A stretch of 64,000 nt of DNA from JAUIJL01 sp965366625 (GCA_965366625.1 CBDUGP010000041.1:1-64000), one strand, 5' to 3'. Positions 55,008-64,000 are shown, numbered from the stretch's first letter. The notes: generated by a model from the letters alone, not told the origin. Translations and numbers: made by a program.

Positions 55008-57233
55008 CTATTGTCGCATTCCCGGACCTGGATCGGTAGATCGGATCTCTTCATCTGGATGAGGGAACGGGGCAGCGGGTAGCAGCTCGACCCGCGCTTC
55101 AGCCAAGGGTTTGCCGAGGCGATTCTGGAACCAATCGACGTGCTCGAGCACCAAATCCAATTCGAGGGTCACCGGGCCGGGGTCCAACGGCCATTGGACG
55201 GCGATGGGCAAATCCAGAGTTTGACCCGGCCCCACCTGATCGGGAATGGCAAGACGATCACTTTCGAAAATCTTCTGTCCGTCGCGCCACAGCCGATAGC
55301 GGCCCGTGACCGCCACCACATCGTCGGATTTCCACTCAGCCCCACTGGTGTTGCGCGCCCTGAGGCGCACGGTCTGGTTGCTGCCGGCAACCGCTGTGGA
55401 CGCCATTTCCAAGGGCTCCGCTTCATAGGCAAAGGCCTCGGCGGCGACCTTAGGGTCCCCGAGATGATGGAGTCGGGCAGTGCTGCCGGCGGGACCTTCG
55501 AGACGCAAGGTGAACGCTCGCGACCAGAACGGCCCGGGCGCAAACCAGTAGCCGTGGTAGCGCCAAGGTGCCCCGGTATTGAATTCGATTCCGACCACCC
55601 CACCCTCGGGAGACACAGACCGGCCGACCTCAAATTCTCGTTCCCCGCGCCAATCGCCGACCACCAACTTGGCCTCGGGCGCGTCGCACTCCACCACGTA
55701 TCTCAACGTCCCGATCGGCTGCCAATGGGCGACCATCAGCTCACTGCCCGGCCGACCCGCGGTCAGGTCAAAGGCGAGCTTCGACACCCTGGGAAATGGG
55801 TCGACGAAACGCACATATTGGCCTGCCCAATAGCGGGTGTGGATGCCGTCGAGTGAGATCGAGGTCGACTCGAAGGGCAAGATCCGCAGCACACCCGCCC
55901 GGGTATGGCTCTGGCTCGAGGTGTCCAGCTCATGGTGACGCCCCACGGAAAGGGCGACCGAGCCGTAAGTCAAAACCGCGAGCCCCCAAGCAAGGGTCAA
56001 GGCCCGCCAGGAGGGAAGGCGGGTCACGGCCAACAAAAAGGCCGGGTAGACGCTGAGAAAGTATCGATTACCGATGAACGTGCCGCCGCCGAAATAGTTG
56101 AGCGGTTTCGAGATCCAAAAGAAGGCCAGGGTGATCGCCACGCCGATCAGGCAGGCGGTGCCGATCCGGCTGGGGTAGCGCAGAGCCAGCCAAAGGAATA
56201 TCACTGCCGCGGGAAAATAGAACAGCAAGCCCGAATGGCGACCAAACCAGAAGTAGAAGACCGAGTAGGCGATCTGCCCGCTATCACCGAATACCTTGAC
56301 GTGATGGGTCGCGGGACGGGCGTCGAATCGCTCGATGGCGTCCGCGGCAGCCGGCCCGGCCGGATAACCCGTCGACGGCACAAAGGAGGTACGTTCGGCG
56401 CGATAGGGATCCAGGGCACCGGTCAATCCCCAGGTCAGACCCGCGATCGCACCCACCACCGCGAGCACCAAGAACGCTTTGGCCCCCGCCTTCCACCAGC
56501 GCCGATGCAGGGCGTCCGCGAACACAGGAATCAAAGCCAACGCGCCGTTGGAGAGACGCATATTGACCGTCAATGCCACCAAAGCAGCGCCGATCCACGG
56601 GGCCAGGGGATGGTAGAGCACGCGATCGACCCGCGATCGAATCTTTTGATGACCCACCGGCACCCGAAACGACGCCGCGCAAAGGGTCAATCCACCGAGG
56701 CACAAAGCCAATTGCAAGAGGTCGGCCATGCGCCAAAAAACGTAGGGCACCACCACGGCGCAAAAAACGAAGGTGATCGTGGTCCACAGAGCTTGCGCCC
56801 CGTCGTCGTCGGGTGGCGCCAGGCTGGTCAAATATCGGTGGGTCAAACAAAGGGCCAAGATCAAGGCCAAGGCGTTGAGCGCCACCAAACCGCTGTCCCC
56901 CAGCAGCGCCCAAAAAGGAGCGCCCAGCAGGGCCAAGAGGATCGGTTTGGAATAGGCGATGCCCTTCTCGGTACGTTCGAGGATCAACGACGAGCGGGCC
57001 GCATCGTCGACATCCAAACGAGCCAAATCCGCTTCCTCGAACAGCAAATCACCGTCCAGCACCAAGCTACCGGCCATGGCCAGAAAAGTCCCCTCGTCGG
57101 CCCAAACACGATCGATCGGGGTCCTCTTCGAAGCGATCCAAGCCAGCAGCAGGGAGACGGCCAGGGCCGTGAGCAGAGCGGCACGACGGGAGCCGAAAAA
57201 CGAGGCGAATCGAGCGGTCATGGACCGCCGCAT
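55008..57233 (-). CDS. GT-C-fold membrane glycosyltransferase-like protein
   Basis: 741 residues. About 11-13 membrane helices fill residues 10-430. The first loop holds RVWADEGTFLAMAGSLVLDG, where acidic residues sit as in the catalytic loop of GT39/GT83-like lipid-linked sugar transferases (the DE-type motif). The C-terminal 300 residues are a soluble, beta-rich domain on the outer side. Likely role: transfer of a sugar from a lipid carrier to protein or glycan outside the membrane; the donor and target are unknown. It lies four bases after the cohesin-like lipoprotein gene and six before cytochrome b, so all are in one operon. Confidence 0.75.
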   Translation of the reverse strand: MRRSMTARFASFFGSRRAALLTALAVSLLLAWIASKRTPIDRVWADEGTFLAMAGSLVLDGDLLFEEADLARLDVDDAARSSLILERTEKGIAYSKPILLALLGAPFWALLGDSGLVALNALALILALCLTHRYLTSLAPPDDDGAQALWTTITFVFCAVVVPYVFWRMADLLQLALCLGGLTLCAASFRVPVGHQKIRSRVDRVLYHPLAPWIGAALVALTVNMRLSNGALALIPVFADALHRRWWKAGAKAFLVLAVVGAIAGLTWGLTGALDPYRAERTSFVPSTGYPAGPAAADAIERFDARPATHHVKVFGDSGQIAYSVFYFWFGRHSGLLFYFPAAVIFLWLALRYPSRIGTACLIGVAITLAFFWISKPLNYFGGGTFIGNRYFLSVYPAFLLAVTRLPSWRALTLAWGLAVLTYGSVALSVGRHHELDTSSQSHTRAGVLRILPFESTSISLDGIHTRYWAGQYVRFVDPFPRVSKLAFDLTAGRPGSELMVAHWQPIGTLRYVVECDAPEAKLVVGDWRGEREFEVGRSVSPEGGVVGIEFNTGAPWRYHGYWFAPGPFWSRAFTLRLEGPAGSTARLHHLGDPKVAAEAFAYEAEPLEMASTAVAGSNQTVRLRARNTSGAEWKSDDVVAVTGRYRLWRDGQKIFESDRLAIPDQVGPGQTLDLPIAVQWPLDPGPVTLELDLVLEHVDWFQNRLGKPLAEARVELLPAAPFPHPDEEIRSTDPGPGMRQ

Positions 57234-57237
57234 CCCG

Positions 57238-57819
57238 TCAAGGTGAAACCTCTACGTCACCCCCGAGCCATTCGATGCCGTTGATCAGCGTTCCCACCGG
57301 CGTCGCCGCCTCCTGCTCCGTGAACTCGAGGCGTCCGGTTCCAGGGGCCAACGCCTCGAAGCGCACGGTGAGCAAGGTTCCCGAGCCGGACGCTCCAGTG
57401 GCAGCGGCACGGGTCATCAAAACTTGGAGTCGATTCTGATCGAGAGCCGTGGTCACCAACACCGCGTTGATCCCCAAGAAATCACCGCCTTGAGCAGTGG
57501 TGGGTCGTAGCAGGGTGCCGGGGTAGGTCAGCACAAAGTCTACGGTGCGAACGTTCTGCAAGTCCGTGGCCAGGATGTCCAGAACCAGATCGGCTCCTTC
57601 CGTGGCGCTATTGCGGGCGACAGAGAAACTCGCCCCGTCACCGGAATCCGGTGTCACGCTGACGAACGGCTGGGGATCCGTGGGACCCCCTCCGCCACCG
57701 TCGTCGTCGTCACCGTCACAGCCGACGGTCAAGATTGCGAGCAAGGCCAGGCAGAATCCAAAAGTCGTTTGGACGAAAGCCTTCGTCCGGGCATGACGCG
57801 AAAGGGGTGCAGGGCTCAT
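57238..57819 (-). CDS. cohesin-like-domain lipoprotein
   Basis: 193 residues. A basic N-terminus and hydrophobic core (FGFCLALLAILTVGC) end in a lipobox LTVGC, followed by a very acidic and Gly-rich linker (DGDDDDGGGGGP). The remaining 140 residues match the cohesin/dockerin-partner type beta sandwich: ADLVLDILATDLQNVRTVDFV, LTYPGTLLRPT and GTLLTVRFEALAPGTGRLEF. Such domains bind dockerins or act as adhesion modules. It is the first gene of the five-gene operon. No dockerin was seen nearby. A divergent promoter region (57820-58017) separates it from yjbQ. Confidence 0.78.
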   Translation of the reverse strand: MSPAPLSRHARTKAFVQTTFGFCLALLAILTVGCDGDDDDGGGGGPTDPQPFVSVTPDSGDGASFSVARNSATEGADLVLDILATDLQNVRTVDFVLTYPGTLLRPTTAQGGDFLGINAVLVTTALDQNRLQVLMTRAAATGASGSGTLLTVRFEALAPGTGRLEFTEQEAATPVGTLINGIEWLGGDVEVSP

Positions 57820-58017
57820 GATGTTCTTTCGGGGAGCTGGGAGTTGATGTCGATGTCGTCAGGGGTGACGACGGGTGACGACGTCGTGACGATTCGAGTA
57901 GGAGCCGATATCTTATTATAGGTCTTCGGGATACGAGCCTAACCGGACTTTTCAGCCACCTGTTTTTCAACCACCCTGCTTTTGAACCACTTTGTAGAGA
58001 GAGACGCCCGAAGCGCC

Positions 58018-58431
58018 ATGCCAGTCACCACCCTCGATCTCCAAGTCCCCGGCCAGGGCCTGCACGAATTCACCGCCGAAGCCCAGGCGGCGGTTCGCAG
58101 CTTCGGCGCCCAACAAGGCCTTTGCACCTTCTTCATCCAGCACACCTCCGCCAGCCTGACGATCCAAGAAAACGCCGACCCCTCGGCCAAACACGACTTG
58201 GAGCAATGGCTCAACCGTCTAGTGCCGGAAAACGACCCCCTCTACACCCACACCTCCGAAGGGCCCGACGACATGCCGGCCCACATCAAAGCCATCCTCA
58301 CCGCCACCTCGCTATCGATTCCCGTCCTCGACGGACGCCTAGCCCTCGGCACCTGGCAAGGCCTCTACCTGTGGGAACACCGCCACCACCGGGGCCATCG
58401 AAGGATCGTCGTGCATTGCCTGTCTGAGTAG
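58018..58431 (+). CDS. YjbQ-family protein (secondary thiamine-phosphate synthase type)
   Basis: 137 residues, the family's normal length when starting at the ATG at 58018; a TTG at 57982 would add 12. Motifs are GLCTFFIQHTSASLTIQENADPS, HDLEQWLNRLVP, HTSEGPDDMPAHIKAILT and GTWQGLYLWEHRHHRGHRRI. The histidine cluster suggests a metal site. YjbQ (UPF0047) has weak thiamine-phosphate synthase activity in E. coli, but its true role is unclear. thiG elsewhere in the window is not evidence of a link. It stands alone. Confidence 0.9.
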   Translation: MPVTTLDLQVPGQGLHEFTAEAQAAVRSFGAQQGLCTFFIQHTSASLTIQENADPSAKHDLEQWLNRLVPENDPLYTHTSEGPDDMPAHIKAILTATSLSIPVLDGRLALGTWQGLYLWEHRHHRGHRRIVVHCLSE

Positions 58432-58594
58432 CTCCAGGCGTCTGAATCTCCGACGCCGAGCGGCCAGGGCTCAAGCGAAATCTACAGACGCTCACTGGAT
58501 CACCTGCCAGCCCGATCCACTTGTCCGCTAGTTGAAAACCGCCTCCGGTTACCTTGTCAAAAATGGTCTCGGTGTTCTTCTATCTATTTCTATT

Positions 58595-58617
58595 TGTGAA
58601 ATGTCTAGCCTTTCACA
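58595..58617. promoter_or_regulatory. inverted repeat, possible operator
   Basis: TGTGAAA (58595-58601) and TTTCACA (58611-58617), nine bases apart, in an A+T-rich stretch about 100 bases upstream of the secreted protein gene starting at 58715. This spacing is common for dimeric regulator sites. It is not a terminator. Confidence 0.4.
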
Positions 58618-58714
58618 GACATACCAATATGCGGTCATTACGCCACAAAATGACCAATTCTTGATCACGAGAGCTTAGACATTTCAGTTTTCCCCTAACT
58701 TGAGACAAACCAGT

Positions 58715-60421
58715 ATGAAAAAGAGATCCCCTCGAAACATGCCATTAATGCTGCTCATTTCGAGCTTCCTCGCCTGGCCCGCTCTCGGACAATCCGAAGG
58801 CTTCATCCTAACCAGACCTGACTGCGTCCCTGGAGCGCAACAAGACATCAACTACATCCAGGGCCCCGATCCAATCCTCGCTGAAGACAATGACATTCAT
58901 ATCTTTGTGGATGTCGGCGAATGCTGTGTCGGTGGCTGGGAAGGAATCTTCAATCTCCAATATCCAGGAGCTGCAAGCACCCCTGGAACCCCGAGATTCC
59001 ATCCGATCTGGGGGGCGAACAACTTTGGAACCAACACCAGCAGAAATGAGCATGAAGCCCCTTTTCCATCTCTCTTCTGGTGGCAAGAGAGCTGGCACAT
59101 CGCCTACACCTCAACCTTCTTTCCGCTAGGACACCCCAATCGAGACCGGGCCGCTCGAATCGACATCAACAATCTAACTAACCAAGCAAATGCAACGCAG
59201 GTTACAAATCGATGGGTTGAGCCTGTGAATCCGAGCTGCCGCCCCCTCGGTAGCTGCTCGAACAAAGGCACTGGCGTCCTAGCCACAGCAGTTATCGACG
59301 CCAGTGACATACTGTATCTCTACCATCCAGACAAAAATCTCACTTCCTGTGACTCCAAATGGATTCGACATCAAATAGCGGCAGACCTTTCTGTTGTAAA
59401 TCCCGGAAGCCATGATGGCTGCCTCACTTTTTCAGGCAGGGACACTCCGCCACCATTTATCTCGGATATCGCCCTTGGCTCGGACGAGAGACTCTACATG
59501 CTCGCCCGAAACCAAGAAGATCTTCAAAGCATTCAAGAGTGGGTCTCATCGGACGGACTGAGCTGGAGCCTCTCCGGAGCTGAATGGCGCTCCCCAGACC
59601 ACCCAACTCCGGGCTGGATCTACCACGTTTGGGATGCTGGATACTTGAAAGACAAGACCCGAAAGCTCGTACATCCTCGCCTCGTTGTGTCACAGATCTC
59701 AGACGGCACCGTCTGGGAAGACATAGTCGACGCCTCCTTGGGCCGATGGTACCTCTACTACTGGGCTGAGGCCGGAGCAAACCTGCCGCCAAACTTTGGC
59801 CAAGAGGCCCATTCTTGCGACACATTCGGAGGATTCGCGGATGAAATTTCGTGCGACAGAGTTCTTGGCTGGGCTTGGGATTCAACTTACCCCGACCATC
59901 CTACGAGCGTAGAGCTTTGGGACAACAACACCTTGATTGCAAGGATCCCTGCCGACGGCTTCCGTCAAGACCTATTGGACAACGGTATCGGAGATGGCTT
60001 CCACGCATTCGGATCACCATTACCCGGTATCCTAAAAGATGGCCAATCCCACAACCTCGCTATCAGGATCCGAGAGTCAGATCACCTGCTAACTAATGGC
60101 ACGGCGACCATCAGTTGCCCCTTGGCCTCATTTCAGCTTTCCACCGAATTCTCAGGCGACGGCTCAGGGCAGATTGCAAGTTCCCCACCCGGCATCGACT
60201 GCGGAGCGGATTGCTCGGAATCGTTCGTCGGAGGCACAGAAATTGTCTTAAGTGTGGTTCCCAGTCCCGGGTCCGTTTTCACCGGATGGGGCGGAGGCAG
60301 CGCATGTGGAAATTCGCCGATCACCCTATGGGAAGAGCTGCATTGCATCGCACGGATCGAGCAGACCCTATTCGCTGACGGTTTCGAATCCGGAGACTTG
60401 GCAGCCTGGGCAACCCAGTAG
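58715..60421 (+). CDS. large secreted protein of unknown function with DGFESGD-type C-terminus
   Basis: 568 residues from the ATG at 58715 (a TTG at 58700 is less likely). It has a signal peptide (MPLMLLISSFLAWPALGQ). A long beta-rich region (about 30-370) with repeated short blades resembles a five-blade or sialidase/glycosidase-like propeller (WQESWHIAYTSTFFP), but no catalytic residues can be assigned. Then comes a domain read as GFADEISCDRVLGWAWD...ADGFRQDLLDNGIGDGFHAF, common in secreted proteins of the phylum. A Gly/Cys-rich bacterial-repeat domain (about 470-550) and the tail LFADGFESGDLAAWA follow. That tail is a recurrent C-terminal motif, perhaps for sorting or anchoring. Base composition is A+T-richer than its neighbours. 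Confidence 0.75.
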   Translation: MKKRSPRNMPLMLLISSFLAWPALGQSEGFILTRPDCVPGAQQDINYIQGPDPILAEDNDIHIFVDVGECCVGGWEGIFNLQYPGAASTPGTPRFHPIWGANNFGTNTSRNEHEAPFPSLFWWQESWHIAYTSTFFPLGHPNRDRAARIDINNLTNQANATQVTNRWVEPVNPSCRPLGSCSNKGTGVLATAVIDASDILYLYHPDKNLTSCDSKWIRHQIAADLSVVNPGSHDGCLTFSGRDTPPPFISDIALGSDERLYMLARNQEDLQSIQEWVSSDGLSWSLSGAEWRSPDHPTPGWIYHVWDAGYLKDKTRKLVHPRLVVSQISDGTVWEDIVDASLGRWYLYYWAEAGANLPPNFGQEAHSCDTFGGFADEISCDRVLGWAWDSTYPDHPTSVELWDNNTLIARIPADGFRQDLLDNGIGDGFHAFGSPLPGILKDGQSHNLAIRIRESDHLLTNGTATISCPLASFQLSTEFSGDGSGQIASSPPGIDCGADCSESFVGGTEIVLSVVPSPGSVFTGWGGGSACGNSPITLWEELHCIARIEQTLFADGFESGDLAAWATQ

Positions 60422-60431
60422 TCAACACCTG

Positions 60432-61235
60432 CTAAATCCTCCTCACGACAAGCTGATCTTGCCCGGTCGGGGTCGTTTCTGAGCCGGGCCAGAAACCTTC
60501 AACGTGATGGGTGACCTCTAGCCCGGCTTCACGCACCAGCTCCAAGGCCAGCTCCTTGTCAAAGGCAACAGCCGCATGAGGTCTGTTGGCCAGCCGCCAA
60601 CGGACCCTTGGCTCAGCTGGGTCAAAATACTGAAAAGCCGGCGGGTCACCCTTCACTCGATCGAAGAGAAAGAAAGAAATCAAGGCATGCCCCGAGTCGG
60701 TGAGCACTCTGTGGATTTCACCGAGATAGGGGCGTAGCTCATCTTGCAACATATGGGTAAACACGGACTTGACGAGCACAAAGTCTGCCCACTGCGACTC
60801 GACGGGAAATTGGTAGTCACTCAGAGCTCCAGTTTCGGCAGTCGAATAGGGCGTCTTGATCCGTGCCGTCTCGAACAGGATACGAGAGTCGCTCGCCCAA
60901 TGCCGCTGAGCCCAGCGGATGCTCGGGGCATGGACATCGAAACCGACATACCCACCCGATTCACCTAACCGGCTCTGGAATTCAAAGAGCATTGCCCCGC
61001 AACCAGAGCCGACATCGAGAATTTGAGCGTTCGGTTTCAGCAGGCCCAATCGCTCAATCCACGCCATGGTTTCAACGGCAGCCGATCGAAATTTTCTCGG
61101 ATCGCCAACATGCCTGCGCAGCCAAAGCGGCGGCAGCCCCGGCTGCCCACGAATCTTCAGCAGCATTTGCTCAAGGGGGCTCGCAGCCCAATACCCAGCA
61201 GTTCGGATCCATCGCAGCAACTCAATGGCCTGCAT
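60432..61235 (-). CDS. class I SAM-dependent methyltransferase
   Basis: 267 residues. The SAM-binding motif I is ILDVGSGCGAMLFEF, followed by GYVGFDVHAPSIRWAQ (acidic end of strand 2) and ADFVLVKSVFTHMLQDELRP (motif III region). A helical N-terminus (about 1-65) precedes it. Substrate unknown; the sequence resembles type-11/12 methyltransferases acting on lipids or small molecules. It converges on the secreted protein gene with ten bases between. Confidence 0.85.
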   Translation of the reverse strand: MQAIELLRWIRTAGYWAASPLEQMLLKIRGQPGLPPLWLRRHVGDPRKFRSAAVETMAWIERLGLLKPNAQILDVGSGCGAMLFEFQSRLGESGGYVGFDVHAPSIRWAQRHWASDSRILFETARIKTPYSTAETGALSDYQFPVESQWADFVLVKSVFTHMLQDELRPYLGEIHRVLTDSGHALISFFLFDRVKGDPPAFQYFDPAEPRVRWRLANRPHAAVAFDKELALELVREAGLEVTHHVEGFWPGSETTPTGQDQLVVRRI

Positions 61236-61607
61236 CTAAAACCCTCAGGCGCAGTTTCTATCTGGACCTGCTCTGAAGGCCCTTCTTCAACTTGACGCAG
61301 TGTACCTGATCGGTAATGCGGGACGGCTCTACATCCTTCCGAGCTGCCCCGGCAGGGGTGAGGCTTGAGGACCTCGGAATTTTTCCGTAGCGCCCGCTCG
61401 AAACCTCCTGAATCAACTCGGCCATCACCCAGCCGTCGGCCAAGAATACGGGCTAAGCCTTACTTCCCATAGGGATCATTGAAAGGTTTTCCCATTTTCC
61501 GCATTTACCTTTATAGGCCGATTGATCGAAACGGGCGAAGAAACTCGCCTAATAGGTGACGGCTTTAATCATCTCGTGTGTTACCCACCCACGCCAAGGA
61601 GATCAGG
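61236..61607. other. gap upstream of the FG-GAP protein gene
   Basis: 372 bases with no supported gene. A minus-strand frame at 61258-61443 has a protein-like appearance (MADGWVMAELIQEVSSGRYG) but no family or binding site. Promoters of the methyltransferase (leftward) and the FG-GAP protein gene (rightward) must lie here. AAGGAG (61596-61601) is the binding site of the latter. Confidence 0.45.
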
Positions 61608-64000
61608 ATGGATCGATTTAGGATGCGAATTCATAGGTTGAGCACTCTCTGGGCCGTTTTGGCCCTAATTTGTTTACCACTTGTTTCACTCGGCTCCGAG
61701 CCGGAAACAGATCGATTTGGACGCCCGATTCACGGCGTCGACGGCACGCCGTTGATTTACGGCCAACAGGAAACCGAGGCCCTGCGGGCGGGGTATTCGG
61801 AACCCGCGCCGGCCGAACGAATCGGCGGCGCGCCAAATGAAACCCTGACGGCGACTAAGAATGCTCTGGGCGCACAGCTGGAATGGCATTACGTCAATTT
61901 TGGCTCCGGCATCGGTGACGCGGGCCTGGTCTCCAGCACCTTTGACGGCTTCAGCCCCCACATCGTGGCCACTGCCTCGGTCGAAGGCTTTTTTGCCAAC
62001 CGTTATTGGTACATGGTCATTGAGGAATTCGACGAGTTCTTCTTTGTTTACCAAAGCGACCTTTACGACGCCGACATCCGCAGCCTGATCGTCGCCGACA
62101 CGGACGGCGACGGCTTCGATGAAATCGTGCTCGGTGTGGGCAATCGGGTCGAGATCTACGACTACACTGCCGGCGTGGTTTCCCTCGAAACAACTTTCAT
62201 CACTGCGGCCTCCCGGATCGATGGTTTGACCATCGCGGACGTGGACGGGGATTCGGACCTCGAAGCGATCTTCTGCCAAGACGGCTCCGCGCTCTACGTC
62301 TACTCCCTCATCGGCTCCGAAGAATTCTCCTCCACCAGCTACCCGTGTTACGACGTGACCGTGGCTCAGGTGGACGACAACGCCGATCTAGAAATCGTCG
62401 CCTCACGGGGCACCCTCGGCGGTTGGGTGCTCAACGGCGTGACCCGGGCCGAGGAGTGGAATCGGTCGGGTGGTTTCGGCACCTGGGTGCGCGCCGCCGA
62501 TTTGGACGGTGACGGCCGGGACGAGATCGTCGCCGGCTTCCGCTGGAACGGCATCACCGTTTATGACGCCGACACCCAAACCCAAGGCTGGAGCCACTCC
62601 CCGAGCTCCGACATCGGTGCCTTGCGCATCGGCGATTGGGACGACGACGGCCAGATTGAGGTGCTCTACGGCGACGGCCAATTCGGCTCGATCCACGCCC
62701 TCAATGCTGCCACCGGCTCCTCGGAGGGCACCATCGCCAATCCGAAGCACGGGGTGACCGACATTCTGATCGCCGACGTTTCCGAGTCCGGCGAAACCGA
62801 GGTGCTCTGGGGGGCCGGCTACAGCTCCTCCGGCTCCGATCATCTTTACCTCTACGACACTTACAACAGTGTGTTGGATATCGAAACCACCGACCTCTCC
62901 GGCCCGTTCTATGGCTTGGGTTTCGGCAACGTCGGCGGCTCCGCTGAAATGGCTTTCGGCTCCTTCGAATCCGACGCCGGTTACGGCGATGGACGTTATC
63001 GTCAAGTCTTTGCCGATGGGGATTTCAACCCTGTAACCCTCGGCCCCGAGCCCACCGGCAACAGCAACTTCGGCCAGCAGCGCATCGCCATGGGCACCCT
63101 GGAATCCACCTCTATCGTGGTCGCTGCGGACCGGGTGGGTTACGGCAAGCTCGTCGCTTATGCCGGCGCCTTTCCCCACGGTGAGCTGTGGCGGACCTCC
63201 GAATTTCAAGGTTATGCCTTCCAAGGCATCCAAATCGCCGACGTGGATGGGGACGGCCAACCCGAGGTGATCGCCTCCGCCGGATTGCAGGCGGGTTATA
63301 GCGGCAACGGCGGCAAAATTTTTGTTTTCGAGCATACCGACGGATTTGTGGAATGGCAGACCGAGCTCACCAACGGCATCGGCGACCTGGCCTACCTGCG
63401 GGTGGCCAATGTCGATGCCGATGCCAATCTCGAGATCGTGGTGGCGGAGCACGGTGGCGCCCTTTGGGTTTTCGACGGTGTCACCCACGCCCAAGAGCTG
63501 GCGACGGCCTCGCTCGATCTCACCGCCCTCGACACCGCCGACGACGATGGTGACGGCATCGACGAAATCTACTTTGGTGACGATCTCGGCGGCCTGCGCG
63601 AGCTCGACTTCAACACCGGGACCGTCAGCTCGACCCTCGGCACCTTCGGTAGCCAAATCAACGGTCTCCAAGCCTCGGACATGAATGCCGACGGCTCCGT
63701 GGACTTCGCCCTCGTGGCCGGCGGGGTAGCGCGCATCCAAAGCGGCACCGACTCCTCGATCCTGTGGCAGAGCGGAGACTTGGGCAGCGACGCCGGTGAG
63801 CGCGACAGCTTGTTGGTGGACAACATCGACAACGACGCCAACCTCGAGCTGTGGGTGAATTTGGGTGTCGTCGGCATGAAAGTCTTCGAGCTCAACGTCT
63901 TCAGCAACAATCAAACGCCAACCGTGACCATCGACAGCCCGATCGGCGGCGGCTCATTCGCCGACGGGGATCCTGTGACCTTCACGGGCACGGCCACAGA
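61608..64000 (+). CDS. giant secreted FG-GAP/VCBS-like repeat protein, cut at the window end
   Basis: Open to the last base: 797 codons are present and the stop is outside. The ATG has AAGGAG at six bases. The signal peptide (WAVLALICLPLVSLG) is followed by about 700 residues of propeller-like FG-GAP/VCBS repeats. Their hallmark is calcium-loop sequences: ADTDGDGFDEIV, ADVDGDSDLEAIF, ADLDGDGRDEIVAG, ADVDGDGQPEVIAS and DDDGDGIDEIYFG. After these, TPTVTIDSPIGGGSFADGDP begins an Ig-like domain at the window edge. It is probably a calcium-dependent cell-surface or adhesion protein. Its C-terminal sorting signal cannot be seen. Confidence 0.85.
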   Translation, partial: MDRFRMRIHRLSTLWAVLALICLPLVSLGSEPETDRFGRPIHGVDGTPLIYGQQETEALRAGYSEPAPAERIGGAPNETLTATKNALGAQLEWHYVNFGSGIGDAGLVSSTFDGFSPHIVATASVEGFFANRYWYMVIEEFDEFFFVYQSDLYDADIRSLIVADTDGDGFDEIVLGVGNRVEIYDYTAGVVSLETTFITAASRIDGLTIADVDGDSDLEAIFCQDGSALYVYSLIGSEEFSSTSYPCYDVTVAQVDDNADLEIVASRGTLGGWVLNGVTRAEEWNRSGGFGTWVRAADLDGDGRDEIVAGFRWNGITVYDADTQTQGWSHSPSSDIGALRIGDWDDDGQIEVLYGDGQFGSIHALNAATGSSEGTIANPKHGVTDILIADVSESGETEVLWGAGYSSSGSDHLYLYDTYNSVLDIETTDLSGPFYGLGFGNVGGSAEMAFGSFESDAGYGDGRYRQVFADGDFNPVTLGPEPTGNSNFGQQRIAMGTLESTSIVVAADRVGYGKLVAYAGAFPHGELWRTSEFQGYAFQGIQIADVDGDGQPEVIASAGLQAGYSGNGGKIFVFEHTDGFVEWQTELTNGIGDLAYLRVANVDADANLEIVVAEHGGALWVFDGVTHAQELATASLDLTALDTADDDGDGIDEIYFGDDLGGLRELDFNTGTVSSTLGTFGSQINGLQASDMNADGSVDFALVAGGVARIQSGTDSSILWQSGDLGSDAGERDSLLVDNIDNDANLELWVNLGVVGMKVFELNVFSNNQTPTVTIDSPIGGGSFADGDPVTFTGTAT

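Noticed and set aside
62403..63914. Minus-strand frame of 503 codons in the last 2 kb
   Set aside because: It is the antisense of the FG-GAP repeats; its apparent repeats mirror the calcium-loop codons.

Overview
The window looks like an ordinary stretch of chromosome, G+C-rich overall, from a member of the Acidobacteriota, probably of the Thermoanaerobaculia type. This is inferred from gene families, not from a marker gene. Pointers are an ADOP-type duplicated permease (31465-33882), an ECF sigma factor paired with a kinase-TPR protein (414-3581), a one-piece hybrid two-component sensor with a propeller and Y_Y_Y domain (24183-27896), and many large secreted proteins with repeat modules and a DGFESGD-type C-terminal motif. 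No phage, CRISPR array or intact insertion sequence was seen.

Layout. 1-3.8 kb: tail of a tRNA-Arg, sigma factor and receptor-like Ser/Thr kinase. 3.8-11.3 kb: accessory region of secreted proteins on the minus strand, more A+T-rich from about 6.8 kb, ending in a frameshifted tyrosine-recombinase relic and a tRNA-Arg(ACG), which suggests an old, decayed integration. 11.4-24 kb: thiazole synthase, cation/proton antiporter, a solenoid-like repeat protein, an alkyltransferase-like protein, a secreted metzincin, a regulator with TPR-like helices and glycine dehydrogenase. 24-34 kb: hybrid sensor kinase, APH-like phosphotransferase, YdcF-like protein, PQQ-type propeller lipoprotein and ADOP permease. 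34-40 kb: twin ATP-grasp enzymes with CutA, divergent from a glycogen pair glgC-glgA. 41-50.5 kb: twin winged-helix regulators, KamA-like radical SAM enzyme, TrmJ-like methyltransferase, a cNMP-binding protein coupled to a secreted phosphatase, an exported kinase-like protein and an exported amidase. 50.8-57.8 kb: a tightly packed minus-strand operon of cohesin-like lipoprotein, GT-C membrane protein, split cytochrome b and an octaheme cytochrome c. 58-64 kb: YjbQ, a secreted low-G+C protein, a methyltransferase and the start of a giant FG-GAP/VCBS-type secreted protein cut by the window end.

The best candidate for something undescribed is the 7-kb operon at 50.8-57.8 kb. It is a cytochrome bc-like module with no Rieske gene beside it, an eight-heme coiled-coil cytochrome, and a cytochrome b that appears to lack one of its four heme-ligand histidines, co-transcribed with a glycosyltransferase-like membrane protein and a cohesin-like lipoprotein. 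The other system-scale signals are three families of dispersed intergenic elements placed mostly just after stop codons, the six-cysteine peptide operon at 7.5-10.1 kb, and a Lys-rich insert of about 70 residues inside glycogen synthase.
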